The position numbers and the translations under genes were made by a program. From Echinicola jeungdonensis (lineage in GTDB: Bacteria; Bacteroidota; Bacteroidia; Cytophagales; Cyclobacteriaceae), in assembly GCF_030409905.1 (NCBI RefSeq), contig NZ_JAUFQT010000002.1, positions 1-64,000 on the forward strand: a stretch of 64,000 bases of DNA. Direction: 5' to 3'. The notes under the pieces were generated by a model that was given only the letters and a program-made list of their open reading frames with translations, was not told the origin of the DNA and did not search any database. Below, in pieces: positions 37,826 to 47,286 of the stretch. Numbering within the stretch: position 1 is the first letter of the stretch; each line of letters opens with the position of its first letter.

Positions 37826-40165
37826 ATGACTTACAACAGATACTTCAATATAAATATTAGTGTAATCAATAATCTTTTTGTTCTGGTTTTTGTTTTCTTT
37901 AGCCTACATTCCTGTAAAATAAAGGACAACAAAGAAGAATCTGTTTCAAAAGAAGAAACTGATTATACTGCAAAGGTTTATCCTCATTTAGATACAAAAA
38001 ATTCAAGATGGTTCTACTTCTCCTCTGCAAGTAGACCATTTGGAATGGTAAACCTGAGTCCTGACACTCAAATTAGTGGTGCCTGGGGCAGTGGCTATCG
38101 ATATGATACCGATACAATAAAAGGTTTTAGTCACGTTCATGCCTGGCAATTATCGGGTATTTCCGTTATGCCCGTTACTTTTTCAGAAGAAAACAAGTCT
38201 AATATTTACACAGATTTTTATTCTCACTTTAGTCACGAAACCGAAGAAGTCTCTCCTGGATTTCACAAGCTCTCACTTTCGAGATTTAATATCGATGTTA
38301 CTTTGACAAGCACAACACGTGTAGGTTTTTCAAAATATACCTTTTTATCAAACCGTAATAAAGGTATATTATTTAACCTGAACACCATGTTAGGACCTAG
38401 CAGTAATGCCGAAGGGAGCTTAAAACAGCTTGATAAGAAAACCTTTCAAGGATCAATTATTGCAACTCCCACGCAAAGAAGGCCAAAACCAACTAAAATA
38501 TATTTTTATGTAAGTCTTAACGAACCAATAACTTCATTAAATAAAGATTCAGAGACAGGGAATGCACTGCTTACATTTTCAGACCAAACCAAAGAGTTGA
38601 AGATGAAAATAGGTCTCTCTTATACTTCAGCTGAAAATGCGAAAAACAATTTGGAAGCTGAATTACCAGAGTGGGATTTTGAACAAATAGTAAAAAATTC
38701 AAAACAGCAATGGAATAATCTGCTGGGCAGAATAGAGGTTACAGGTAGTACGCCTAAAGCACAGTGTAGATTCTATACAGATTTATGGCATGCCCTCCAA
38801 GGACGGAGAATTATCAGCGATCACAATGGACAATATCCTGATAACACAGGAGAATCATTCAGGATTAAACAAATTCCGCTTGATGCAAACGGAAATCCAC
38901 AATTCAATCATTACAATTCAGATTCATTTTGGGGTGCTCAATGGACTATAAATACTTTGTGGGGGCTCGTTTATCCCGAAATTATGCAGGAATTTTCTTT
39001 GTCTTTAATGCAATATTATAAAGATGGAGGCCTGGTTCCACGTGGACCTTCGGGTGGTAATTATACTTATGTGATGACGGGAGCTACTTCAACTCCATTT
39101 ATCGTTAGTGCTATACAAAAAGGTATCATTAATGAGAATATTGATTCAATTTATGTGGCTCTCAAAAAGAATCATATGCCAGGTGGAATTATGACTAAAG
39201 CAGGGTATGAGCACAATACTAGTAAAGGCGGTGGTTTATCTTATTATATAAAGAAAGGTTATGTACCCTATCCCTTACCCGATGGAGATTTTGGTTTACA
39301 TCAGGATGGAGCAGGTTTAACTTTAGAATATGCCTATCAAGATTGGACATTAGCTCAACTTGCAAAAAAATTAAATTTGAAGGAGGATGAAACTTATTTC
39401 CTAAAACGGGCTAAAAATTACAAAGAAGTTTTTAATCCTAAATTAGGTTGGATGCAGCCCAAAGATATTTCAGGAAACTGGTTAGAAAATTTTGACCCTT
39501 ATGAGGATGAAATAGGTTTTGTTGAAGCAAACGCTGCACAATCAACCTGGTTTGTACCGCACGATTTAGAAGGTTTAGCAACTCTTATGGGAGGTAAAGA
39601 GAAGGCTGCGAAAAAACTCCACACTCAGTTTAACGAAGCAGAAAAAATAGGCTTTACATCTGGAGACTCTCACGAAGTCGAATTACACCCGGAATTTAAT
39701 AGAATACCTATTAATTATGGAAACCAACCCTCTATCCAGACCGCATTTATATTTGAGAAATTGGACCGTCCAGATCTTACCCAATATTGGTCACGTAAAA
39801 TTATTGACAGTGTATTCTCGGGTCTAAACAAAGATACCGGATATAACGGAGATGAAGATCAAGGACTTATGGGCAGCCTAGCAGTATTAATGAAAATAGG
39901 ACTATTTCAAATGAACGGTGGAACTGAGGCTAACCCTTCTTACCAAATTGGAAGCCCAATTTTTAATAAAGTTACCATTCATCTAAATCCTGAGTTTTAT
40001 TCAGGAAAAACCTTCAATATCGTTGCTGAAAATAACACACCAGAAAACTGTTATATAAAGGAAATAAAACTTAATAACAAAATTTTGCCTGTAACAAACC
40101 TAAATCATAGTGATATAGTATCTGGCGGCACTTTAAATTTAAAGATGTCTAAGAATCCGAATTAA
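37826..40165 (+). CDS. Glycoside hydrolase family 92 (alpha-mannosidase-type) lipoprotein
   Basis: A 779-residue GH92 enzyme. The family removes alpha-linked mannose by a calcium-dependent inverting mechanism. Lipobox LHSC near residue 30 anchors it to the membrane. Conserved elements include RPFGMVNLSPDT, GFSHVHAWQLSGI, DSFWGAQWTINTLW, VPRGPSGGNYTYVM, and the catalytic-base region GYNGDEDQGLMGSL near the C-terminus, with QIGSPIFNKVTI after it. It follows the GH2 gene by 9 bp in one operon and shares its AT-rich codon use. A role in host- or algal-type mannose glycans is suggested by the family but not shown. Confidence 0.92.
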   Translation: MTYNRYFNINISVINNLFVLVFVFFSLHSCKIKDNKEESVSKEETDYTAKVYPHLDTKNSRWFYFSSASRPFGMVNLSPDTQISGAWGSGYRYDTDTIKGFSHVHAWQLSGISVMPVTFSEENKSNIYTDFYSHFSHETEEVSPGFHKLSLSRFNIDVTLTSTTRVGFSKYTFLSNRNKGILFNLNTMLGPSSNAEGSLKQLDKKTFQGSIIATPTQRRPKPTKIYFYVSLNEPITSLNKDSETGNALLTFSDQTKELKMKIGLSYTSAENAKNNLEAELPEWDFEQIVKNSKQQWNNLLGRIEVTGSTPKAQCRFYTDLWHALQGRRIISDHNGQYPDNTGESFRIKQIPLDANGNPQFNHYNSDSFWGAQWTINTLWGLVYPEIMQEFSLSLMQYYKDGGLVPRGPSGGNYTYVMTGATSTPFIVSAIQKGIINENIDSIYVALKKNHMPGGIMTKAGYEHNTSKGGGLSYYIKKGYVPYPLPDGDFGLHQDGAGLTLEYAYQDWTLAQLAKKLNLKEDETYFLKRAKNYKEVFNPKLGWMQPKDISGNWLENFDPYEDEIGFVEANAAQSTWFVPHDLEGLATLMGGKEKAAKKLHTQFNEAEKIGFTSGDSHEVELHPEFNRIPINYGNQPSIQTAFIFEKLDRPDLTQYWSRKIIDSVFSGLNKDTGYNGDEDQGLMGSLAVLMKIGLFQMNGGTEANPSYQIGSPIFNKVTIHLNPEFYSGKTFNIVAENNTPENCYIKEIKLNNKILPVTNLNHSDIVSGGTLNLKMSKNPN

Positions 40166-40249
40166 AATGTTGAATTTTTAATTTTTGCTTAATATTAAAA
40201 GAAGTAAAACAGTGATTCAACTAATGGTAATGATGGAGGTCTCCCCCCA

Positions 40250-40390
40250 ATGCAGAATATTAGCAGGACATTTCACCACTTCTCAAGCCAGATCGCTTAC
40301 GAATTAGGATTTAAGTATCCGCAGCATTTCAACTGCATGTTCAAGAAAAATACGGGGCATACTCTTAATGAGTATAGAAATTTGAATTAA
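40250..40390 (+). pseudogene. AraC/XylS HTH C-terminal remnant
   Basis: A 46-residue open frame (MQNISRTFHHFSSQIAYELG, then FKYPQHFNCMFKKNTGHTLN) carries the complete second helix-turn-helix of an AraC-type regulator and its usual end EYRNLN. The sensor and first HTH are missing. The intact terminator at 40430-40461 is probably the original terminator of this lost regulator. It may once have controlled the adjacent glycoside hydrolase genes. Confidence 0.7.
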
Positions 40391-40429
40391 AATTTACTGT
40401 CGTCCGACTAAATTACTAAAATGAATATT

Positions 40430-40461
40430 TAGCCCTCTAATTTTAATTTAGAGGGCTTTTT
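40430..40461 (+). terminator. Intrinsic terminator after AraC remnant
   Basis: AGCCCTCTAA pairs perfectly with TTAGAGGGCT across a seven-base loop, followed by a T6 tract. Confidence 0.85.
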
Positions 40462-40499
40462 TGTTTGCCGTGCATGCTAAACTCCAAGCGGGTTTAATT

Positions 40500-41899
40500 A
40501 ATGGGAAGATTATTGGAAGACATGAAGGAGGGTTTTTCCCATTTGCCTATGAGGTGATTTACTAAAAGAGAAGGGAAATTACCTTATTGTAGGGATCAAC
40601 AATACCGGGGAGTCGGATTATGTGCCATCAAAAGTCACCGATTGGTTTAACCATGGAGGGATTTTCCGTGATGTTAAGCTTTTGGAGTTGCACTCAACCT
40701 TATATAAGCAAATCTTTTATACCCCTTGATAAGACATCACTTGAATCAAGAGCCAAGCGAATAAATGAGGAAATTTTCTTAGAAGGAAAAGAATTTCCAA
40801 AAGGAGCCCGGATAATTATACCAGAATTGGATGTTGATGCCCCATTTGCAATGGGCGATGATGGAGTGGGTAGGTTTTCAGTTTCTTCAAGAAAACTGGA
40901 GCTTTGGTCCCCGGACAATCCCAAGCTTTACGATGTAATTGTTAAAGCAGGTGAGGATGAACTGAAAGACCTCATTGGATTTAGAACTATAGAAACCAAG
41001 GGGAAAGAAATTTTACCAAATGGAGACCCTATATTTTTAAGAGGTATCTGTTTGCATGACGAAAATCCTTTACGTCAGGATCGGGCCAATACCATTGAGG
41101 ATGCGGAAATAGTTTTGGGATGGGCCAAGGAATTGAATTGTAATTTTTTGCGGCTAGCGCATTATCCCCATTAGGAAAAATTATACGGTTGGCAGAAACA
41201 ATGGGAATTTTGTTGTGGGAAGAATTGCCTTTGTATTGGGGAATTGACTGGAATATCCCCCAAGTATTGGAAAAAGCAAAAAACCAGTTTACCGAATTAA
41301 TCAACCGGGATTACAACAGGGCCAGTTCCATCATTTGGTCCATTGCCAATGAAACTGCACCAACCGAGGCAAGGGATGAGGTTTTAATTGATCTTGCTGA
41401 ACATGTTCGGTCAATTGACAATACCTGGTTAGTGTCTGCAGCTTATAAAAAAGACTAGGAAGCTGACGGTTACTCGGACAATGTTTATACCTATAATGAT
41501 CCCATCATGGAGCACCTGGATATCATTAGCTTTAATGAATATTTGGGCTGGTATGGAGGCTTACCGGATGAGTGCAGGGACAAGTCATTTAAGGCAGGAA
41601 TGGAGAAACCCATTATAGTGAGTGAATTTGGAGGTGGGGCCATCGAAGGTTTTTATGCAGATAGCCTTACCCGGTGGAGCGAAGACTATCAGGAGTATTT
41701 ATACAAGGAAAGCATTGCCATGTTTGACAAAATTGATGGCTTGGCTGGCATGACACCATGGATACTGGTAGATTTTATGTCCCCCTTACGTCAACTGTCC
41801 GGAGTTCAGGATGGCTGGAACCGAAAAGGTTTGATCTCCGAAAAAGGAAGGAAGAAGAAAGCGTTTTTTATTCTTCAGGATTATTATGAGGGGAAGTAA
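40500..41899 (+). pseudogene. Decayed GH2 beta-galactosidase/beta-glucuronidase
   Basis: The readable pieces run in GH2 order: GKIIGRHEGGFFPFAYE from 40503, NYLIVGINNTGESDYVPSK and DWFNHGGIFRDVKL, then KTSLESRAKRINEE, ELWSPDNPKLYDV, and the barrel with FLRGICLHDENPLRQD, NCNFLRLAHYPH, SSIIWSIANETAP (acid/base Glu) and IVSEFGGGAIEGF (nucleophile Glu). They are broken by several frameshifts and by nonsense codons at 41172 (TAG after HYPH) and 41456 (TAG after YKKD). The signal peptide and first strands are missing. The mixture of stops, shifts and deletion marks true decay, unlike the simple homopolymer losses in the first 21 kb. Confidence 0.85.
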
Positions 41900-41960
41900 T
41901 GTATTGGTTTAACCGAAAATTTATATAGGGGTTAAAAGATCTCAAAAAATGAGAATTAAC

Positions 41961-41990
41961 AAAGGCTGCAAAACGCATTTTGCAGCCTTT
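41961..41990 (+). terminator. Intrinsic terminator after GH2 pseudogene
   Basis: AAAGGCTGCAAAA pairs perfectly with TTTTGCAGCCTTT around loop CGCA (13-bp stem), 62 bp after the pseudogene end. The following tail is only mildly T-rich. Confidence 0.8.
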
Positions 41991-42312
41991 GTTATTTGTA
42001 AATCGTGTTTTTTAGGGGGCATTGGATGGATAAAGATTTATTCCCTTATCGACTTTTTAAATACTTTTTAAATAGAATTAAATGCTGTTTATATTTATTT
42101 TTAAGAAATATAAATAGTAAATTAATTACTATTGAAGTATTTTTGTTTAATAGTTTGCTTGTTGTTCGGGATATTATTTTGTTAAAGGTTTGACCTGGTT
42201 CAAATCAGGTGGAAATTGCCAATCGGAGAGAAATAAAATAATATTGGTATTGGAAGGATGACAATTTAAGAGCGAGTTAAAGTATTGGTATTATCTGCAA
42301 AAAGACTATTCC
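41991..42312. other. Intergenic region, AT-rich, probable promoter of the lipoprotein operon
   Basis: A 322-bp, very AT-rich stretch. A 62-codon open frame at 42005-42193 has no recognisable features and I do not call it. The promoter of the lipoprotein/radical SAM operon should be here. Confidence 0.3.
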
Positions 42313-44061
42313 ATGGAAAACTTTTCTGCAAATATTCCCTTAAATGTAATTAGAAAATATAGTAGATTTATCTCATTAATTCTAATTCCTCTATTTTTAA
42401 ATCTTATTATTATTGGTTGTAGTTATTATAAGGTAACCCAGGTTTCCAATGACCCAGTGGAGATCAGGCAAGCACAAGAACAACTAAAATATTTCATTAT
42501 CCATCAAGGCGACAATTCATGGCACCTAAAAAACATTAGGTTAAAGGAGGACTCTAAAGAAATGGTAGGGGAGATCGAACCACTGCCTCCTGAACACCAA
42601 TCCTATTTAAAAACGGATCCAGAAAGAGCAAATCGATATAGGGTCCGAAAAGAATTTCCCTTACATGAAGTCCATGTTTATGTTTCAGAATATGTTAAAG
42701 GTGAAAATTCAAAAGTCACAGTCCCCCTTTCTTCGATAAAAAAAATTGAAGTTTATGATAAAGATAAGGGAGCCACTACTTTGTCTTATGTGTTTGGGAC
42801 AATAGGAGTCATTGTGGGTGCGGTTTTTATCATAGGTCTAATTATTGGATTAACAGGTGGATCTTCCTCCTCTCCTCCTCCTCGCCGCTCTCCTCCCCCT
42901 AATACTCCCTCTACTAGTTCTTGTCCATTTATTTACACTTACGATGGGAAAGGGTACAATTTTATTGGTGAAATGTATGGAGGGGCGATTTATTCGTCAT
43001 TGGAAAGAGATGATTATATGCTGTTGCCTGGTTTGGATACGCACAATGGCAAATATCAATTGAAAATTGCCAATGAATTGTTGGAAAGGCAATATACCAA
43101 TCTTTCTGAACTCATGGTGGTAGAACATCCAGAAAACACTCAGGTCCTTGCAGATAAAAATGGGCAAATATTTACCATTAATTCCGCCCTTATACCAACA
43201 AAAGCAGAATCTTCTAACCATACAAGTTATTTCAATGCCATTTCAAAAAAGGATAGTTCTTTCTATCTATTCGATGAAGAAAATGACATAAATAAAAATC
43301 TGAGTAACCTTACACTCACTTTTAAGAAGCCAAAAACAGAAAAAAATGGAAAATTAATTTTGAATGGAAAAAATTCATTATGGCTTGATTTTATTTTTGG
43401 AAAGTTTAATGAGCAATTTGGAACGTACTATCCCAAGTTTGCGGAAAAACAAAAAAATGTTCCCGCAAATAAAAACCTGAGGTGGTCGCTTAATCAGGGA
43501 ATTCCCCTTTCCGTTTATATTGAAACGAAAAAGGGATGGGAGTTCGTTGATTATTTTAATGTTGTAGGCCCACTGGCTTCCCGGGATATGGTAATGGATA
43601 TTGATTTATCAAATGTTGAAGGGGAGGAAGTTAAGTTGAAACTTGAATGCGGGTTTATGTTTTGGGAGGTTGATTATATAGCCATGGATTATTCTGAAAA
43701 TACCCTTGTAGATGTATCTTATTTATCTCCAGAAACGGCTATTGACGAAAATGGGAATGACGTATCGGATCTCCTTACCTATTCTGATGAAAAATATTTA
43801 GTCCAGCCGGAGGTTGGAAATAAGGTGGTAGTAACCTATCCCACAATTCCTGTTGAAAAGAATAAGAAACAAACTTTATTTTTACACAGTAAAGGGTATT
43901 ATGAATATATAAGAGACTACAAGAATAAGCCGAATCTTATTCACTTGTATTCTTTTAAGAGAAAAGGGGCGTTTCCATCTTTTTCAAAACAATACTTATA
44001 CAATTTTGTCGACAGGGAGGTCTTCTTTATCCAGACGTTAAATCAAGGAGATGAAAACTAA
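42313..44061 (+). CDS. Lipoprotein with membrane helix, Pro-rich linker and conserved C-terminal module (unknown function)
   Basis: A 582-residue protein. A long hydrophobic N-terminus ends in lipobox IIIGC (Cys36). Residues 37-150 form a small domain with repeated KI/EV strands. A second hydrophobic helix lies at about 157-181, followed by a Ser/Pro-rich linker at 184-206 (SSSSPPPRRSPPPNTPSTSS). The C-terminal 370 residues begin SCPFIYTYDGKGYNF and IGEMYGGAIYSSLERDDYML, a pattern I associate with uncharacterised proteins in several phyla. No catalytic motif is seen. The radical SAM gene overlaps its end by 11 bases, so the two products almost certainly work together. I cannot give a function. 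Confidence 0.8.
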   Translation: MENFSANIPLNVIRKYSRFISLILIPLFLNLIIIGCSYYKVTQVSNDPVEIRQAQEQLKYFIIHQGDNSWHLKNIRLKEDSKEMVGEIEPLPPEHQSYLKTDPERANRYRVRKEFPLHEVHVYVSEYVKGENSKVTVPLSSIKKIEVYDKDKGATTLSYVFGTIGVIVGAVFIIGLIIGLTGGSSSSPPPRRSPPPNTPSTSSCPFIYTYDGKGYNFIGEMYGGAIYSSLERDDYMLLPGLDTHNGKYQLKIANELLERQYTNLSELMVVEHPENTQVLADKNGQIFTINSALIPTKAESSNHTSYFNAISKKDSSFYLFDEENDINKNLSNLTLTFKKPKTEKNGKLILNGKNSLWLDFIFGKFNEQFGTYYPKFAEKQKNVPANKNLRWSLNQGIPLSVYIETKKGWEFVDYFNVVGPLASRDMVMDIDLSNVEGEEVKLKLECGFMFWEVDYIAMDYSENTLVDVSYLSPETAIDENGNDVSDLLTYSDEKYLVQPEVGNKVVVTYPTIPVEKNKKQTLFLHSKGYYEYIRDYKNKPNLIHLYSFKRKGAFPSFSKQYLYNFVDREVFFIQTLNQGDEN

Positions 44062-45271
44062 AGAAATCGTTCAATCCAAAATACCTGATCCCCGTAATCA
44101 GGATGCAAAGATTAAGGCTCAAAAAGTTATTCTTGGCTTTAAAAAAGAACTTGTTGAATTTTTTGTTCGTCTCAGAATTTTAAGAATTGTATTTAGACAC
44201 TTTCAAAACCCTGTCAAGGTTTTGAAAATTCTGAAAACGCTGGACAGCAACCGAAGAAAGATTTCCGGTCCTGGAAGGGTGAATAAATTTATAAAGATTA
44301 ACGGAAGATATTTTTGGAATTTATATATCCCTGGGAGCAACTCCCTTGCTTTTGACCGTTTTTTTGAAGCGGAGATTAATAGGATTTCACCCATCCCAGG
44401 GAAAACAAACCGCTTTTCAAACATCTTTATTGCGTTTACAAAAAAGTGTCCTTTAAAATGTGAGCATTGTTTTGAATGGGACGTGATTAATAAAAAAGAA
44501 AAATTGGGGCTCAATGATATTCAAATGATCATAAAAAAATTCCAGTTGAAAGGAGTGGCGCAATTTCAAATTACTGGTGGGGAACCAATGTTGAGAGTTG
44601 ATGATATTGTCGAAATGATACAATCTTCCCATAAAGGAACTGACTTTTGGGTCCTCACCTCCGGTTTTAATTTGACCTATGCTAATGCTCAAAAATTAAA
44701 ACAAGCGGGCCTCACTGGTGTAGTCATTAGTTTGGATCATTTTGATCCGGAAAGTCATAATTTGTTTCGTGGATTTAAAAAATCATACCAATGGGTCGAA
44801 GAGGCAGTTAGAAATTCCATTGCTTCAAGCTTAGTAACGGCACTTTCTATTTGTGTCACAAAAACATTTGTGAGTGAATCAAATCTTATGAGATACGCTG
44901 AACTTGCAAAAAAATTAGGGGTTTCATTTGTCCAGATTCTTGAGCCAAAGGCGTTAGGGCATTATTCAGGAAAGGATGTTCAGTTGGCCCCAGAACAAGA
45001 AAAAATATTAGAAGAATTTTATTTAAAAATGAATTTTGATAAGAGGTTTAGGGATTTTCCGATTATCACTTATCATGGATATTATCAAAGGAGAGTTGGG
45101 TGTTTTGGTGCCGGAAACAGACATTTATATATCGATACTGATGGGGATCTTCACCCTTGCCCTTTTTGCTTTTCTAAAACGGGAAATGCTCTTGACGGAT
45201 CACTGGATGATTCCATAGCGGAATTGCAAGCGAAAGGATGTCATTCATTCAATGATTCCAATATTAGATAA
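44051..45271 (+). CDS. Radical SAM protein with SPASM/twitch-like C-terminus
   Basis: A 406-residue radical SAM enzyme. After a 125-residue N-terminal extension comes the 4Fe-4S/SAM motif KCPLKCEHCFEW (Cys133, Cys137, Cys140), then ITGGEPMLRVDDI (GGEP at 176-179) and FWVLTSGFNLTYANA. The C-terminal part, GCFGAGNRHLYIDTDGDLHP, CPFCFSKTG and KGCHSF, has cysteines that could bind an auxiliary cluster (SPASM or twitch type), as in peptide- or protein-modifying enzymes. It overlaps the upstream lipoprotein gene by 11 bases. No obvious small precursor-peptide gene is near, so the target may be the lipoprotein itself or something elsewhere. An IS element lies 44 bp after its stop. Confidence 0.9.
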   Translation: MKTKEIVQSKIPDPRNQDAKIKAQKVILGFKKELVEFFVRLRILRIVFRHFQNPVKVLKILKTLDSNRRKISGPGRVNKFIKINGRYFWNLYIPGSNSLAFDRFFEAEINRISPIPGKTNRFSNIFIAFTKKCPLKCEHCFEWDVINKKEKLGLNDIQMIIKKFQLKGVAQFQITGGEPMLRVDDIVEMIQSSHKGTDFWVLTSGFNLTYANAQKLKQAGLTGVVISLDHFDPESHNLFRGFKKSYQWVEEAVRNSIASSLVTALSICVTKTFVSESNLMRYAELAKKLGVSFVQILEPKALGHYSGKDVQLAPEQEKILEEFYLKMNFDKRFRDFPIITYHGYYQRRVGCFGAGNRHLYIDTDGDLHPCPFCFSKTGNALDGSLDDSIAELQAKGCHSFNDSNIR

Positions 45272-45315
45272 GTGGAAAAGAGAACCTGGAAAATTCGAAT
45301 TCGAAAATCATTTTA

Positions 45316-46357
45316 TATGATTATCCGCAATCATGCCAGTAAGGATAAATGGAAGCAATAATGAGCCGGTCAAAAAGTTTTTGACCGAAATATTTTCTGT
45401 TGAGCTTATAACTAAACTCATCAAGATAGTTTTGCATCATCCTTTCACTTATCATATGGTATGTCTGCAGCTGTTTCTTTAAATTACTTATGGCTATATG
45501 AACCCATTTGAGGTTAAAATGGCCTTTATCAGTTCCAGAGACCTCTCTGACATGAACCTCAATACAGTCACCCAGATCTGAGAAGGTGGTACTCTTATCT
45601 GTTTGAAGCACTGAGTCCTGATCAATGAATTCTTTGACCAGACCTTGGGCTGTTTTTGCCTCTAAGTTCTTTATCTTCTTCATTTTAAAATATCTACAGC
45701 TCTTTTCAAGCTTTCCGGATTCAGGGTTTTCTAAAACTGTCGATTCGGCCATTACCGCTACAATGGACTGTTTTTGACTGCCCCTGCCTCTTTTGAGCTT
45801 GTTTTGGGATTTGGCTTTGGTGGCTTTTCCTACAAAGGCCTCATCATATTCTACCATATCCTCAAGCCTATAGATATCATCGCGTTGTCCCATGACCTTC
45901 CTGAGTTTATGGTACATCCTGAAAACAGGTTCATACCGCTTCATCCCAAGCTGCCTTTGTAGCTCTGAGGCACTGAAGCTCTTCTTAGTGGCGGTTATGA
46001 AGGTCATGGCCAGCAGCCAGGTCCTAATTGGAAGGTTGCTGTTTTCCATAACAGTACCACTCTTGATGCTGGTCCTGAACCCACATGAAGCACATTGAAA
46101 GGACTTCTTGTTTTCAAGCCAATAATGACGGTTACAGCTGCACCGTTTGCAAATGATGCCCGATTTTGTCCTTTGTTCTCTAATGAACTTAATACAGGAA
46201 GACTCGTCAGGAAACCGATTAATGAAGTTGATTATATTCATGGTCAAAACCGTTTATTTTGACCCAATTTATACAGAGTAATAACTTAACTAAAGCTATT
46301 GACACTAACTGTCACTTTTAATTTATTTGGCTACTGGTGTCATTGCGGATATACATA
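45316..46357. mobile_element. IS1595-family insertion sequence with 8-bp target duplication
   Basis: The element is 1042 bp. Its ends are imperfect inverted repeats: left TATGATTATCCGCAAT, right (reverse complement) TATGTATATCCGCAAT, extended inward to CCAGTA. It is flanked on both sides by the direct repeat TCATTTTA (45308-45315 and 46358-46365). An 8-bp duplication is standard for IS1595. The transposase is intact, so the element may be active. It has landed just behind the radical SAM gene. Confidence 0.9.
45321..46247 (-). CDS. IS1595-family transposase
   Basis: A 308-residue DDE-type transposase of the ISXO2/IS1595 group. A zinc ribbon near the N-terminus (CKRCSCNRHYW and FQCASCGFRTS) precedes the ISXO2-like catalytic domain. 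Acidic residues lie in VEYDEAFVGKA, LQTDKSTTFSDL, and the C-terminal segment with SERMMQNYLDEFSYK, matching the Asp-Asp-Glu/Asn order. WVHIAISNLKKQLQTYHMI is typical of the family. The gene fills nearly the whole element; its stop lies five bases inside the left end and within the inverted repeat. A second ATG two codons in is an alternative start. Confidence 0.92.
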   Translation of the reverse strand: MTMNIINFINRFPDESSCIKFIREQRTKSGIICKRCSCNRHYWLENKKSFQCASCGFRTSIKSGTVMENSNLPIRTWLLAMTFITATKKSFSASELQRQLGMKRYEPVFRMYHKLRKVMGQRDDIYRLEDMVEYDEAFVGKATKAKSQNKLKRGRGSQKQSIVAVMAESTVLENPESGKLEKSCRYFKMKKIKNLEAKTAQGLVKEFIDQDSVLQTDKSTTFSDLGDCIEVHVREVSGTDKGHFNLKWVHIAISNLKKQLQTYHMISERMMQNYLDEFSYKLNRKYFGQKLFDRLIIASIYPYWHDCG

Positions 46358-46365
46358 TCATTTTA

Positions 46366-46915
46366 AATCATAGTAAGGATTAACTAGGATTAAAGTAAGT
46401 TATTAAAATAATTTAGGGAAGGACTTCAAAAAGGGGGGTGAAAAATAATAAGATGAAATTGGATGTTATTTTCTTCTTTGGAAAAGGGCAAAAGACCATT
46501 TTCATAGGACTGAGAAGAGCCCTTGGCTTTTGTAAAAAAGCTTTTATTGGAAATTGGATGTAATTTTCAATGAAGATTCACTACGAAGAAAGACAATTCC
46601 CTCCTTATTAATATTATTATATAAATTATTATTGTAATTATATTGAAGGATAGGGAGTGGTGATCAAGAAAAGTGAACTAAATAAAAGCTTGCTTACTGC
46701 TCCTGGTGATAAATTTAGGCTAAAACCTTAGAGTCCTTGATAATTCCTTTTCTGATTTTTGGCATGAATTAAGATATATTGAGCAAGAACTGGATTGATA
46801 AGCAATAAATCTTTTTAAGTGATAATCAGTCAATAATATAATGGAGCTAAATTAATTTAAGTTATCATTTAATACTTTCCCGGAAAATTGTAATTTTGCC
46901 CATTCAAAAGAAGTT
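46366..46915. other. Long intergenic region without a recognised gene
   Basis: About 550 bp between the IS target duplication and the tRNA gene. It is AT-rich with scattered short runs (including a G7 run near 46430) and no convincing ORF or RNA hairpin. It may hold the end of whatever followed the radical SAM gene before the IS landed, but no similarity can be read. Confidence 0.3.
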
Positions 46916-46989
46916 CGGGGTGTGGCGCAGTCCGGTAGCGTACTTGCATGGGGTGCAAGGGGTCGTGGGTTCGAATCCCGCCACCCCGA
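46916..46989 (+). tRNA. tRNA-Pro (anticodon GGG)
   Basis: A 74-nt cloverleaf. The acceptor arm CGGGGTG pairs with CACCCCG, followed by discriminator A. The D arm is GCGC-AGTCCGGTA-GCGT. The anticodon arm CTTGC-ATGGGGT-GCAAG gives anticodon GGG, and the T arm is GTGGG-TTCGAAT-CCCGC. CCA is not encoded. A strong terminator follows at once. Confidence 0.97.
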
Positions 46990-46994
46990 CGAAC

Positions 46995-47029
46995 AAAAGC
47001 CTGTTGACGAAAGTTGACAGGCTTTTTTT
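46995..47029 (+). terminator. Intrinsic terminator after tRNA-Pro
   Basis: AAAAGCCTGTTGAC pairs with GTTGACAGGCTTTT (two G-U pairs) closed by a GAAA tetraloop and followed by a T-tract. Confidence 0.9.
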
Positions 47030-47286
47030 GATTACTTTTTCTACGCATAATGGTGCCAATTATTAATTCTCACCGTGATATTTGGGTGAAATTGCCGATT
47101 TCACCTAGTTTCCGGATACTTATGAGGAATTTCTGCCCCCTATTAAAAGGTATGCTTATTGGTAATAATTGAAAAGTTTATTTAAAAATGCAGATCTAAA
47201 CAGCAGTGGAAATTTCTTGAAGGCTTTTGAAGTTTTTTTTAAACAAATTAGAATCAATAAATGCTTTCATTTATATTGAAATCCCA

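Noticed and set aside
42005..42193. Open frame of 62 codons on the plus strand before the lipoprotein gene
   Set aside because: Its composition is that of AT-rich spacer, with Phe/Leu/Ile only by base bias. It has no homology-like motif and no reason to be expressed.
44051..45315. RiPP precursor peptide near the radical SAM gene
   Set aside because: The gap to the IS is only 44 bp and the upstream gene overlaps. No small Cys- or Gly-rich ORF was seen on either strand.
45316..46357. Part of a composite transposon carrying the radical SAM genes
   Set aside because: Only one IS copy is present in the window, and its own 8-bp target duplication closes on a single element.
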